Source: an uncultured Streptomyces sp.
Lineage (GTDB): Bacteria; Actinomycetota; Actinomycetes; Streptomycetales; Streptomycetaceae
DNA: 8,842 nt
Assembly: GCA_946480485.1 (NCBI GenBank)
Contig: CAMLJW010000206.1
Location: 1-8,842, forward strand
Direction of reading: 5' to 3'
Shown here one piece after another: positions 1 to 6,993 of the stretch (its first letter is position 1; the number at the start of each line of letters is the position of its first letter). The notes under the pieces are model-generated. The model had not been told where the DNA came from. It did no database searches and worked only from the letters and a program-made list of their open reading frames with translations. The position numbers and the translations under genes are program-made.

Positions 1-136
1 GAGAAACCCACCCCCACCAGCGCGCACGCGCCGAACCGGCCCAAGGGGACGCGCCGGGATGTTCGCCCGCGCCTGCCCCGACAAGGCCGCCGCCATCCCA
101 CACATACCGAGAAGCAAAGAGAGAGGTCGACCCGAC

Positions 137-1780
137 GTGCAGGACGAACTCATCGCACGGGCCAAGGCGTGGCTGGCCGAGGACCCCGACGCGCAGACCC
201 GTGAGGAACTCGCCAAGCTCGTAGACGCCAAGGACACCGCGGAGCTCACCGCACGCTTCAGCGGCACCCTCCAGTTCGGCACCGCGGGCCTGAGAGGCGA
301 ACTCGGCGCCGGCCCCATGCGGATGAACCGGGCGGTGGTCATCCGAGCGGCCGCCGGCCTCGCCGCGTACCTCAAGGGCAGGGGCCAGGACAACGGCCTC
401 GTCGTCATCGGCTACGACGCCCGCCACAAGTCCGCGGACTTCGCCCGCGACACGGCCGCCGTGATGACGGGCGCGGGCCTGCGCGCCGCCGTACTCCCCC
501 GCCCCCTCCCCACCCCCGTCCTCGCCTTCGCCATCAGGCACCTCGGCGCGGTCGCGGGCGTGGAAGTGACGGCCAGCCACAACCCGCCCCGTGACAACGG
601 CTACAAGGTCTACCTCGGCGACGGCTCCCAGATCGTCCCCCCGGCGGACGCCGAGATCGCCGCGCAGATCGACGCGATCGCCGGCCTGAACGACGTATCG
701 CGTCCGGCCGACGGCTGGGAAACCCTCGACGCCGGCGACGGCGACGGCGTCCTGGGCGCCTACCTCGCCCGCACGGCCGCCGTCCTCGCCGAGGACTCCC
801 CCCGCACCGCCCGCACCGTCTACACGCCGATGCACGGCGTGGGCAAGGACACCCTCCTCGCCGCCTTCGCCCACGCGGGCTTCCCAGAACCCGTCCTGGT
901 CGCCGAACAGGCCGACCCGGATCCCGACTTCCCCACGGTCGCGTTCCCCAACCCGGAGGAACCGGGCGCGATGGACCTGGCGTTCGCGAAGGCCCGCGAG
1001 ACGAACCCGGACCTGATCATCGCGAACGACCCGGACGCCGACCGCTGCGCCGTGGCCGTCAGGGACGGCGCCGACTGGCGCATGCTGCGCGGCGACGAGG
1101 TCGGCGCGCTCCTGGCCGCCCACCTCGTGAAGCGCGGCGCCCGCGGCACCTTCGCGGCGTCGATCGTCTCGTCCTCCCTCCTCGGCCGTATCGCGGCGAG
1201 GGCGAATCTCCCGTACGAGGAAACGCTGACGGGCTTCAAGTGGATCGCCCGAGTGGACGGCCTGCGCTACGGCTACGAAGAGGCACTGGGCTACTGCGTG
1301 GACCCGGACGGCGTACGGGACAAGGACGGCATCACGGCGGCACTACTGATCACAGAACTCGCCTCGGAGCTGAAAGGGCAGAACCGCACGCTTCTCGACC
1401 TGCTCGACGATCTCGCGGTCGAACACGGCCTGCACGCCACCGACCAGCTCTCCGTCCGCGTGGACGACCTCTCCCTGATCGCGGACGCGATGCGGCGCCT
1501 GCGCGAGCAGCCGCCCACCACGCTCGCGGCCTTGGCCGTCACGAAGTCCGAGGACCTGACGCAGGGCACGGAGGGACTCCCGCCCACGGACGGCCTGCGC
1601 TACACGCTCGAGGGCGCCCGCGTCATCGTCCGCCCCAGCGGCACGGAACCCAAGCTGAAGTGCTATCTGGAGGTCGTGGTCCCGGTCGCCTCGCACGCCG
1701 GTCTGCCCACGGCCCGCGCGAAGGCGACGGACCTCCTGTCGGCCATCAAGCGGGATCTCTCCACGGCGGCGGGCATCTGA
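137..1780 (+). CDS. Phosphoglucomutase/phosphomannomutase-family phosphosugar mutase (candidate phosphopentomutase)
   Basis: This is a 547-residue alpha-D-phosphohexomutase-superfamily enzyme, which moves a phosphate between C1 and C6 (or C5) of a sugar through a phosphoserine intermediate. All four signature loops are visible. The catalytic serine is S147 in TASHNP. The Mg-binding loop DPDADR has D298, D300 and D302. The sugar-specificity loop GYEEALG begins at residue 379, and the phosphate-binding loop RPSGTEP begins at R499. The N-terminal QFGTAGLRG motif (46-54) is typical of the longer PGM2/phosphopentomutase-like branch, and the length fits that branch. I chose the GTG at 137 because AGAGAGG lies 10 nt upstream and the family-like sequence begins there. 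An upstream ATG at 59 would add 26 unconvincing residues. It is usually annotated phosphomannomutase. Proximity to deoC, on the far side of two opposite-strand genes, makes deoxyribose-1-phosphate/ribose-1-phosphate a plausible substrate, but that is inference. Confidence 0.95.
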   Translation: MQDELIARAKAWLAEDPDAQTREELAKLVDAKDTAELTARFSGTLQFGTAGLRGELGAGPMRMNRAVVIRAAAGLAAYLKGRGQDNGLVVIGYDARHKSADFARDTAAVMTGAGLRAAVLPRPLPTPVLAFAIRHLGAVAGVEVTASHNPPRDNGYKVYLGDGSQIVPPADAEIAAQIDAIAGLNDVSRPADGWETLDAGDGDGVLGAYLARTAAVLAEDSPRTARTVYTPMHGVGKDTLLAAFAHAGFPEPVLVAEQADPDPDFPTVAFPNPEEPGAMDLAFAKARETNPDLIIANDPDADRCAVAVRDGADWRMLRGDEVGALLAAHLVKRGARGTFAASIVSSSLLGRIAARANLPYEETLTGFKWIARVDGLRYGYEEALGYCVDPDGVRDKDGITAALLITELASELKGQNRTLLDLLDDLAVEHGLHATDQLSVRVDDLSLIADAMRRLREQPPTTLAALAVTKSEDLTQGTEGLPPTDGLRYTLEGARVIVRPSGTEPKLKCYLEVVVPVASHAGLPTARAKATDLLSAIKRDLSTAAGI

Positions 1781-1827
1781 CACCGGTGGGCAGCTGACAC
1801 CGCCACTCGACGGCGCACGTGCACCCC

Positions 1828-1855
1828 GATGGGGTGCGCCGCAAAGCACCCCATC
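1828..1855. terminator. Stem-loop between convergent genes, likely bidirectional terminator
   Basis: GATGGGGTGC (1828-1837) pairs perfectly with GCACCCCATC (1846-1855) around an 8-nt loop, a 10-bp GC-rich stem. It sits between the stop of the mutase and the stop of the convergent PH-domain gene. There is no U-tract, which is common for Streptomyces terminators. A third copy of the arm, GCACCCC at 1821-1827, could instead pair with 1831-1837 across a 3-nt loop, so two mutually exclusive hairpins are possible. Confidence 0.65.
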
Positions 1856-1885
1856 AGCGCCCCTTCGAGCCAGCGCCCCTTCGAG
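1855..1885. repeat. Perfect 15-bp tandem direct repeat
   Basis: CAGCGCCCCTTCGAG occurs at 1855-1869 and again at 1871-1885, separated by one base. The pair abuts the terminator hairpin and ends 3 bp before the reverse-strand stop codon of the large PH-domain gene. It lies in the non-coding gap between convergent genes. It may be replication slippage or part of a 3'-end structure. Confidence 0.8.
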
Positions 1886-1888
1886 AGG

Positions 1889-3556
1889 TCAGCCCCACAC
1901 GGTCACCGCCACGACCCAGCCCAGCGCCAGCACCACGGCGATCGGCCACAGCGGACGGCCGCGTTCGGGCGCGGTGCTCTCCCCCGTGGGCCGCAACGCG
2001 GGATCCGTCCGCATGGCCGTGAGCTCGGCGGCCAGCGCGTCGTACGGATGGATCAGCCCCCGGCTGTGCTGAAGCCGGGGCCAGCGGGGCGCGACGACCG
2101 CCCAGTCGTCGCCCCGCCAGCGCAACTTCAGCTCGAAGGACCGGCACCGCACGGAGCGGAGGTCCTCCCAAGGGACGTGCCGGGGGCCGCGCAGCCCGGT
2201 GACCCACAGGCCCGTGCGGTCGGCGGTGATGCGCCAGGCGAGCTTCGCGGGAACGCGCACAGCGCCGTAGAGACCGAACATGAGGACGATGGCCAGGTCC
2301 CACAAAGGTGTGCCGGATCCGATGAACCAGGCCCAGCAGAGCCAGCCGCCCCACCCCAACAGCAGCACGGCCGACGCCCAGTCCAGCCATCCCGCACGCC
2401 AGCGGCGCACCGCGACAGGAGCCCGCTCTCCGGCCAGCTCCCTTGCGTGCTCCTCCAGTTGGCGGGTCTGTGCCTCCCGGGCCTTCTCCCGTTCGATGCG
2501 CCGCCGTCCCGCACTCGGCGTCAACGGGCGTACGGGCCCCGACGACCACTCCGTCAGCGGGGGCAGGTCCGGATCCTCGTCGGCGCTGACGACGAGGACC
2601 TCGGCGCCGTCGAAGGGCGTGCCGTAGAGGACGGCTTCACGGACCGGGCCGGGGGTGTCGTCATCCACCGCGGCACGGAGCCGCTCCAGCTTTTCCGCCG
2701 CGTCGTCCTCGGTCTCCTCCCCGTCCGCGCCCACCTGCTCGTCGTCCTCATCACTGTCACCGTCGAAGGACGCCAGCTCGACGGTGAAAAGCGGTCGGAC
2801 CGCGGCGAGGTCGTCCGCCGCGTACACCTCCGTGCTGCCCTGGGCGTCGTCACGCACCAGGACGCGGAGCACCGGCGCGGGCGCCCGGCGCAGCCCAAGG
2901 CTCCGGCGTCGGCCGAACCAGCCCGAGGCCAGGGCGGTCGCACCGAGCCCGGCGACGAAGGAGGCGGCGGCCCAGACGCCCCGGCGGTCGTCGGCCATGG
3001 CCCACAGACCCGAGGTGGCACCGGTCAGCACACCGAGCGCGAGCACCACGAGGCCGAGCGGGTACAGGAACCTGCCGCGCCGCACCGGCTGGTCCGTGTC
3101 CGGCAGCGGCGCCGTGACTCCGTCGGCAGCCTCCAGCGCCCGCTCGAACTGCGTGCTCCGGGCGCGCAGGCGTAGGGCGACGACCGTCCAGGAGGCCGCC
3201 ACGACGAGCGCGCCGAAGGCCGTCACCACCCACGGCTGCGTCGGTGCATCGAGGGCGAGTGCGAGGAGCAGCATGGGCGCCCCGGCCCAGACGAGCTCGG
3301 GCCGGGCGAACACCCACAGGACGTACACCGCGAACGCCGCCGCGAGGAACGGCCACAGCCCTCCGAGCAGCGCGGCCCAGCCGCCGGCACACAACGCGAG
3401 GGTGGTCAGTCCGGCCGCGACCGAACTGCGCACGCGGACGAACGTCCAGCGCGGCGGCAGCGCGACCGACCAGTTCGCCGCATGCCTGGCCGTCCAGTCC
3501 CGACAGCCGTCGGGTATCACGGCGGCGGGCAGCGGCAGCGGCTCGTCGTACGACAT
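1889..3556 (-). CDS. Multi-pass membrane protein with C-terminal bacterial PH-like domain
   Basis: This is a 555-residue integral membrane protein of unknown function. Hydrophobic segments are visible at about 44-66, 68-84, 88-104, 107-127, 164-184 and 193-213. A soluble middle section follows, about 225-385. It includes a very acidic run (265-285, mostly D and E) and a charged heptad-like, possibly coiled-coil stretch (350-378). Two more membrane segments lie at about 391-411 and 416-435. Residues about 440-518 form a PH-like module with WRITADRTGLWV and a VPWEDLRSVR strand, resembling the Bac_PH_6 type. A final hydrophobic segment lies at 534-553. I chose the ATG at 3556 because GAGGGAG sits 5 nt upstream, a strong Shine-Dalgarno site. 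The same frame stays open further upstream, but that part reads as non-coding. It lies 201 bp downstream of a second PH-domain membrane gene on the same strand, so the two may act together. Function is not known; a scaffold or membrane-associated signalling role is only a guess. Confidence 0.88.
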   Translation of the reverse strand: MSYDEPLPLPAAVIPDGCRDWTARHAANWSVALPPRWTFVRVRSSVAAGLTTLALCAGGWAALLGGLWPFLAAAFAVYVLWVFARPELVWAGAPMLLLALALDAPTQPWVVTAFGALVVAASWTVVALRLRARSTQFERALEAADGVTAPLPDTDQPVRRGRFLYPLGLVVLALGVLTGATSGLWAMADDRRGVWAAASFVAGLGATALASGWFGRRRSLGLRRAPAPVLRVLVRDDAQGSTEVYAADDLAAVRPLFTVELASFDGDSDEDDEQVGADGEETEDDAAEKLERLRAAVDDDTPGPVREAVLYGTPFDGAEVLVVSADEDPDLPPLTEWSSGPVRPLTPSAGRRRIEREKAREAQTRQLEEHARELAGERAPVAVRRWRAGWLDWASAVLLLGWGGWLCWAWFIGSGTPLWDLAIVLMFGLYGAVRVPAKLAWRITADRTGLWVTGLRGPRHVPWEDLRSVRCRSFELKLRWRGDDWAVVAPRWPRLQHSRGLIHPYDALAAELTAMRTDPALRPTGESTAPERGRPLWPIAVVLALGWVVAVTVWG

Positions 3557-3561
3557 ATCTA

Positions 3562-3568
3562 CTCCCTC
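3562..3568 (-). promoter_or_regulatory. Strong Shine-Dalgarno site fixing the start of the 555-aa PH-domain protein
   Basis: Read on the minus strand, GAGGGAG is followed by TAGAT and then ATG at 3556. The 5-nt spacing and good match to the anti-SD sequence support this start over the upstream in-frame alternatives. Confidence 0.75.
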
Positions 3569-3582
3569 GGTGCGCGGCTTCG

Positions 3583-3612
3583 CCGGTGATGACTGGGCCG
3601 GTGGTGACTGGG
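3583..3612. repeat. 15-bp tandem repeat upstream of the large PH-domain gene
   Basis: CCGGTGATGACTGGG (3583-3597) is followed immediately by CCGGTGGTGACTGGG (3598-3612), one mismatch in 15. On the reverse strand this places two copies of a CCCAGTCA-type motif roughly 27-56 bp upstream of the ATG at 3556. That is where a promoter or operator for this gene would sit. No regulator is identified. Confidence 0.7.
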
Positions 3613-3667
3613 CGCCCGGACGAAGGTGGCAAGTACCGCCTTCTCGTACGGCCGAACGCGCCCATCG

Positions 3668-3702
3668 CCTCAAGCCCGTCGAGACCTCAAGCCCCCTCGA
3701 GA
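3668..3702. repeat. Imperfect 17/18-bp tandem repeat in the gap between the PH-domain genes
   Basis: CCTCAAGCCCGTCGAGA (3668-3684) is followed directly by CCTCAAGCCCCCTCGAGA (3685-3702), differing by one insertion and a substitution. It lies in the 201-bp non-coding gap 3557-3757 between the two minus-strand PH-domain genes, upstream of the other tandem repeat. I see no convincing hairpin terminator in this gap. Confidence 0.65.
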
Positions 3703-3757
3703 CCCAAAGACCTCCGGAGCCGGGCGCGCAGCATCAACCGACCGCAGGTCCGGGACG

Positions 3758-4423
3758 TCACCCCGTCGTCAGCAGAATCACCAGCAGCACCGCACCTGCG
3801 AGCGCCGGTGCCACGATCTCGTAGGCCCACCGCGCCGATGGCTCCCCCTGCGCACGCTCGGCCGGCCCCCTGGCTTCCACCAGCTCACACAGTTCGTCCA
3901 TGATCTGGTCGGTGTGGGCGCGCGTGGGGCCGGTCCGCACCGGCACCGCCGACAGACCGCCGCTTCTGTCGGCCGCGGTTCGGCGAGCCTGCTGCCCCGC
4001 CGCTCGCTTTCGGGCGCGCAGCGAGACGGGTATGGCCCACAGCTGGTACTTGGTGCCGGACTTGTCGCGCACCTCGTTCGAGTAGCCGGAGCGCAGTGAG
4101 TCGATCGCGCCCAGGGGCAGGACGATCAGGCGGAACGGGTTGCGGACGCGCAGCCGCTCGTCGTTGGCGAAGACGGCCGGGCGCAGCGTGAAGGCGAAGA
4201 CCAGCGGGACGAGGAGGAGGAGCCCGGCGAGCGCGAGCCACGGCGTGCGGCCCTCGCCCACACTCAGCGCGTCCGTGCCCAGCCAGCCCGAGATGGCGAG
4301 CAGGAGCACGCCGCCCGCCATGCCTGCGGGCGACCGGTAGATCCGGTTCCTGGACGCGGGCCCGGAGGGTTCTGAGGGGTTCGAGGAGTCCGGCGCGGGT
4401 GACTGGTGGTCCGGGGGCGTCAT
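3758..4423 (-). CDS. Small PH-domain membrane protein
   Basis: This is a 221-residue membrane protein with a bacterial PH-like domain, of unknown function. The N-terminus (1-30) is polar and rich in P and S. It is followed by two hydrophobic segments (about 33-49 and 62-79). The PH-like region spans about 82-183, with VFANDERLRVRNPFR, LPLGAIDSLRSGY and KYQLWAIPVSLRARKR as the characteristic strand elements. A C-terminal membrane anchor lies at about 200-219. This layout, a two-helix hairpin then a cytosolic PH domain, is typical of actinobacterial PH/YdbS-like membrane proteins. I chose the ATG at 4423. Only a weak GGGGCC precedes it, but a CAGAAT -10-like element lies 7 bp upstream, so the transcript may be almost leaderless. 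It is divergent from deoC across a 117-bp intergenic region and may be the first gene of a two-gene unit with the 555-aa PH protein. Confidence 0.88.
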   Translation of the reverse strand: MTPPDHQSPAPDSSNPSEPSGPASRNRIYRSPAGMAGGVLLLAISGWLGTDALSVGEGRTPWLALAGLLLLVPLVFAFTLRPAVFANDERLRVRNPFRLIVLPLGAIDSLRSGYSNEVRDKSGTKYQLWAIPVSLRARKRAAGQQARRTAADRSGGLSAVPVRTGPTRAHTDQIMDELCELVEARGPAERAQGEPSARWAYEIVAPALAGAVLLVILLTTG

Positions 4424-4430
4424 GGCCCCG

Positions 4431-4436
4431 ATTCTG
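4431..4436 (-). promoter_or_regulatory. Putative -10 element of the small PH-domain gene
   Basis: On the minus strand the hexamer reads CAGAAT, 5 of 6 to TAGAAT. Standard spacing puts the transcription start at 4424, one base before the ATG at 4423, which would give a nearly leaderless mRNA. No good -35 element is seen 16-19 bp upstream, so this is tentative. Confidence 0.35.
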
Positions 4437-4505
4437 CCCGACGCCTCTGTCAGCGCTCGTCCGCGGTCGCGGAGGTCGCCATGAGCACCGGGCGACCCCC
4501 CGGGC

Positions 4506-4541
4506 TGTACAGTCGCTACGCGCGTAGATATGCTCCCCTCG
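4506..4541 (+). promoter_or_regulatory. Putative deoC promoter with palindromic operator in the spacer, leaderless start
   Basis: TGTACA (4506-4511, 4 of 6 to the -35 consensus TTGACA) and TATGCT (4529-4534, a good -10) are 17 bp apart. Standard spacing puts +1 at 4541, which is the G of an in-frame GTG, so deoC mRNA would be leaderless. The spacer contains CTACGCGCGTAG at 4516-4527, a perfect 12-bp palindrome and a plausible repressor or MerR-type activator site. The promoter geometry is read directly; the function is inferred. Confidence 0.5.
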
Positions 4542-5551
4542 TGACCATGCCCACCAAAGCAACGTCCCCCACGGCCCAACACGTGGGAAGTCCCCCCAGC
4601 CACGCACTCGGCGACGTGACCGCCTCCGACAGCACGCTGCGCCGCTTCCTGCACGGGCTGCCCGGAGTCGACGCGGTCGGTCTGGAGGCTCGCGCCGCCT
4701 CGCTCGGCACCCGTTCCATCAAGACCACGGCGAAGGCGTACGCCATCGACCTCGCCATCTCGATGGTCGACCTGACGACGCTGGAAGGCGCGGACACCCC
4801 GGGCAAGGTCCGGGCGCTCTGCGCCAAGGCCGTCCACCCGGACCCCACGGACCGTACGGCCCCCACGACAGCGGCCGTCTGCGTCTACCCCGACATGGTG
4901 GCCACCGCCAGGGAGGCGGTTATGGCCGCCGGCGGCGGCGCTTCGGAGGTGAAGGTCGCGTCCGTCGCCACCGCCTTCCCGGCCGGCCGCGCCGCGCTCG
5001 ACGTGAAGCTGGCCGACGTACGCGGCGCCGTATCAGCCGGGGCGGACGAGGTCGACATGGTCATCGACCGCGGCGCCTTTCTGGCGGGGAACCACATGAA
5101 GGTGTACGACGAGATCGTGGCCGTGAAGCAGGCCTGCGGGACGAGCGCCCGCCTGAAAGTCATCTTCGAGACCGGCGAGCTCTCGACATACGACAACATG
5201 CGGCGCGCGAGCTGGCTCGGCATGCTGGCCGGGGCCGACTTCATCAAGACCTCGACGGGCAAGGTGGCGGTGAACGCGACGCCCGCGAACACCCTGCTCA
5301 TGCTGGAGGCCGTGCGCGACTTCCGTGCGCAGACCGGGGTACAGGTCGGGGTGAAGCCCGCGGGCGGCATCCGCACCAGCAAGGACGCGATCAAGTTCCT
5401 GGTCCTGGTCAACGAGACGGCGGGCGAGGACTGGCTGGACAACCACTGGTTCCGCTTCGGCGCCTCCTCGCTCCTGAACGACCTGCTGATGCAACGCCAG
5501 AAGCTGGCCACCGGCCGTTACTCCGGCCCCGACTATGTGACGGTGGATTGA
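4541..5551 (+). CDS. deoC: Deoxyribose-phosphate aldolase (DERA)
   Basis: This is a 336-residue cytosolic class I aldolase that splits 2-deoxy-D-ribose-5-phosphate into glyceraldehyde-3-phosphate and acetaldehyde, the last step of deoxynucleoside catabolism. The Schiff-base lysine is K236 in DFIKTSTGK. The second active-site lysine is K272 in VKPAGGIRT. The acidic partner is D172 in ADEVDMV. VDLTTLEG (76-83), FETGEL and RFGASSLL are further DERA hallmarks. With its N-terminal extension it is closer in length to the roughly 320-residue animal-type enzyme than to the 259-residue E. coli one. Start choice: GTG at 4541 coincides with the predicted transcription start. ATG at 4547 is almost equivalent. 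ATG at 4481 has a strong GGAGG 5 nt upstream and would add 20 residues, but that extension uses codons unusual here (AGT, AGA, TAT, GCT) and overlaps the promoter-like sequence. The dehydrogenase gene follows after 5 bp, so the two are co-transcribed. Confidence 0.96.
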   Translation: MTMPTKATSPTAQHVGSPPSHALGDVTASDSTLRRFLHGLPGVDAVGLEARAASLGTRSIKTTAKAYAIDLAISMVDLTTLEGADTPGKVRALCAKAVHPDPTDRTAPTTAAVCVYPDMVATAREAVMAAGGGASEVKVASVATAFPAGRAALDVKLADVRGAVSAGADEVDMVIDRGAFLAGNHMKVYDEIVAVKQACGTSARLKVIFETGELSTYDNMRRASWLGMLAGADFIKTSTGKVAVNATPANTLLMLEAVRDFRAQTGVQVGVKPAGGIRTSKDAIKFLVLVNETAGEDWLDNHWFRFGASSLLNDLLMQRQKLATGRYSGPDYVTVD

Positions 5552-5556
5552 TCCTC

Positions 5557-6993
5557 ATGGCTTCCGTATTCGAGTACGCGCCGGCTCCCGAGTCCCGTTC
5601 CGTCGTCGACATCGCGCCCTCGTACGGCCTGTTCATCGATGGCGAGTTCACCGAGGCGGCGGACGGCAAGGTCTTCAAGTCGATCGCACCCTCCACCGAA
5701 GAGGTCCTCTCGGAGGTCGCCCGGGCAGGCGCCGAGGACGTCGACCGCGCGGTGAAAGCCGCCCGCAAGGCCTTCGAGAAGTGGTCGGCACTGCCCGGCT
5801 CCGAGCGAGCCAAGTACCTCTTTCGTATCGCCCGCGTCATCCAGGAGCGCAGCCGCGAACTGGCCGTTCTTGAGACGCTGGACAACGGAAAGCCCATCAA
5901 GGAGACGCGTGACGCCGACCTCCCCCTGGTCGCCGCGCACTTCTTCTACCACGCGGGCTGGGCCGACAAGCTCGACCATGCCGGCTTCGGCGCGAACCCG
6001 CGACCGCTGGGCGTCGCGGGCCAGGTCATCCCCTGGAACTTCCCGCTCCTCATGCTGGCGTGGAAGGTCGCTCCGGCGCTCGCTACCGGCAACACGGTGG
6101 TCCTGAAGCCCGCCGAGACGACCCCCCTCTCCGCCCTCTTCTTCGCGGACATCTGCTGCCAGGCGGGCCTACCCGAGGGTGTCGTCAACATCCTTCCCGG
6201 ATACGGCGACACGGGCGCCGCACTGGTCGCGCACCCGGACGTGAACAAGGTCGCTTTCACGGGCTCGACGGCGGTCGGCAAGGAGATCGCTCGCACGGTC
6301 GCGGGCACGCGCAAGAAGCTCACTCTCGAACTCGGCGGCAAGGGCGCCAACATCGTCTTCGACGACGCCCCCGTCGACCAGGCCGTCGAGGGCATCGTCA
6401 CGGGCATCTTCTTCAACCAGGGCCAGGTCTGCTGCGCGGGCTCCCGTCTCCTCGTACAGGAGTCGGTCCAGGACGAGCTGCTGGACTCCCTGAAGCGCCG
6501 CCTGTCGACCCTGCGCCTGGGCGACCCCCTCGACAAGAACACGGACATCGGCGCGATCAACTCCGCCGAGCAGCTCGCGCGCATCACCGCGCTCACCGAA
6601 CAGGGCGAGGCGGAGGGCGCCGAACGCTGGTCCCCGGCCTGCGAACTCCCGTCCTCCGGCTACTGGTTCGCGCCGACACTGCTCACGAACGTCACCCAGG
6701 CGCACACGATCGCCCGCGACGAGATCTTCGGCCCGGTCCTGTCCGTCCTCACCTTCCGCACCCCGGAAGAGGCGGTCGCCAAGGCCAACAACACCCAGTA
6801 CGGCCTCTCCGCCGGCGTCTGGACGGAGAAGGGCTCCCGCATCCTCGCGGTGGCGAACAAGCTCCGCGCGGGCGTCGTCTGGTCCAACACGTTCAACAAG
6901 TTCGACCCGACATCGCCGTTCGGCGGCTACAAGGAGTCGGGCTTCGGCCGCGAGGGCGGTCGTCATGGCCTGGAGGCGTACCTCGATGTCTGA
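5557..6993 (+). CDS. NAD-dependent aldehyde dehydrogenase, catalytic half of an ALDH16-like pair
   Basis: This 478-residue ALDH-superfamily enzyme oxidises an aldehyde to its acid. The catalytic set is complete: nucleophile C292 in FNQGQVCCAG, general base E258 in LELGGKG, and oxyanion-hole N161 in PWNFP. K184 and E187 in VLKPAE contact the cofactor ribose and favour NAD. The cofactor loop FTGSTAVG spans 234-241, and EIFGPV begins at E389. The E258-to-C292 spacing of 34 matches the classical enzymes. I chose ATG 5557 because GGTGGA lies 9 nt upstream, inside the end of deoC. A TTG at 5548 overlapping the deoC stop is less likely. The protein stops right after HGLEAYLDV, so it lacks the C-terminal 15-20 residues that form the oligomerisation strand in classical ALDHs. 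Position directly after deoC suggests acetaldehyde as a substrate (inference). The next gene overlaps its end by 8 nt and probably encodes its partner. Confidence 0.95.
   Translation: MASVFEYAPAPESRSVVDIAPSYGLFIDGEFTEAADGKVFKSIAPSTEEVLSEVARAGAEDVDRAVKAARKAFEKWSALPGSERAKYLFRIARVIQERSRELAVLETLDNGKPIKETRDADLPLVAAHFFYHAGWADKLDHAGFGANPRPLGVAGQVIPWNFPLLMLAWKVAPALATGNTVVLKPAETTPLSALFFADICCQAGLPEGVVNILPGYGDTGAALVAHPDVNKVAFTGSTAVGKEIARTVAGTRKKLTLELGGKGANIVFDDAPVDQAVEGIVTGIFFNQGQVCCAGSRLLVQESVQDELLDSLKRRLSTLRLGDPLDKNTDIGAINSAEQLARITALTEQGEAEGAERWSPACELPSSGYWFAPTLLTNVTQAHTIARDEIFGPVLSVLTFRTPEEAVAKANNTQYGLSAGVWTEKGSRILAVANKLRAGVVWSNTFNKFDPTSPFGGYKESGFGREGGRHGLEAYLDV
6972..6976 (+). promoter_or_regulatory. 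Shine-Dalgarno site for the ALDH-like partner gene, inside the upstream gene
   Basis: GGAGG at 6972-6976 lies 9 nt before ATG 6986. It supports independent or coupled initiation of the downstream ALDH-like protein within the last codons of the catalytic ALDH gene. Confidence 0.75.

Noticed and set aside
59..136. ATG at 59 as the start of the mutase
   Set aside because: The 26 extra residues look unlike family N-termini and no SD precedes the ATG, whereas GTG 137 has a good upstream AGAGAGG. I found no other convincing coding sequence in 1-136.
1240..1797. Plus-strand overlapping frame inside the mutase gene
   Set aside because: The composition is R/G/P/H-rich and it lies wholly within the conserved catalytic region of the mutase in another frame, so it is a shadow.
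1829..3175. Long open frames on the strand opposite the large PH-domain gene, including 1829-3175 and 2655-3824 on the plus strand
   Set aside because: They are arginine-, proline- and serine-rich shadow frames typical of high-GC DNA, with no recognisable domain. The minus-strand gene has clear membrane segments, a PH-like module and a strong SD.
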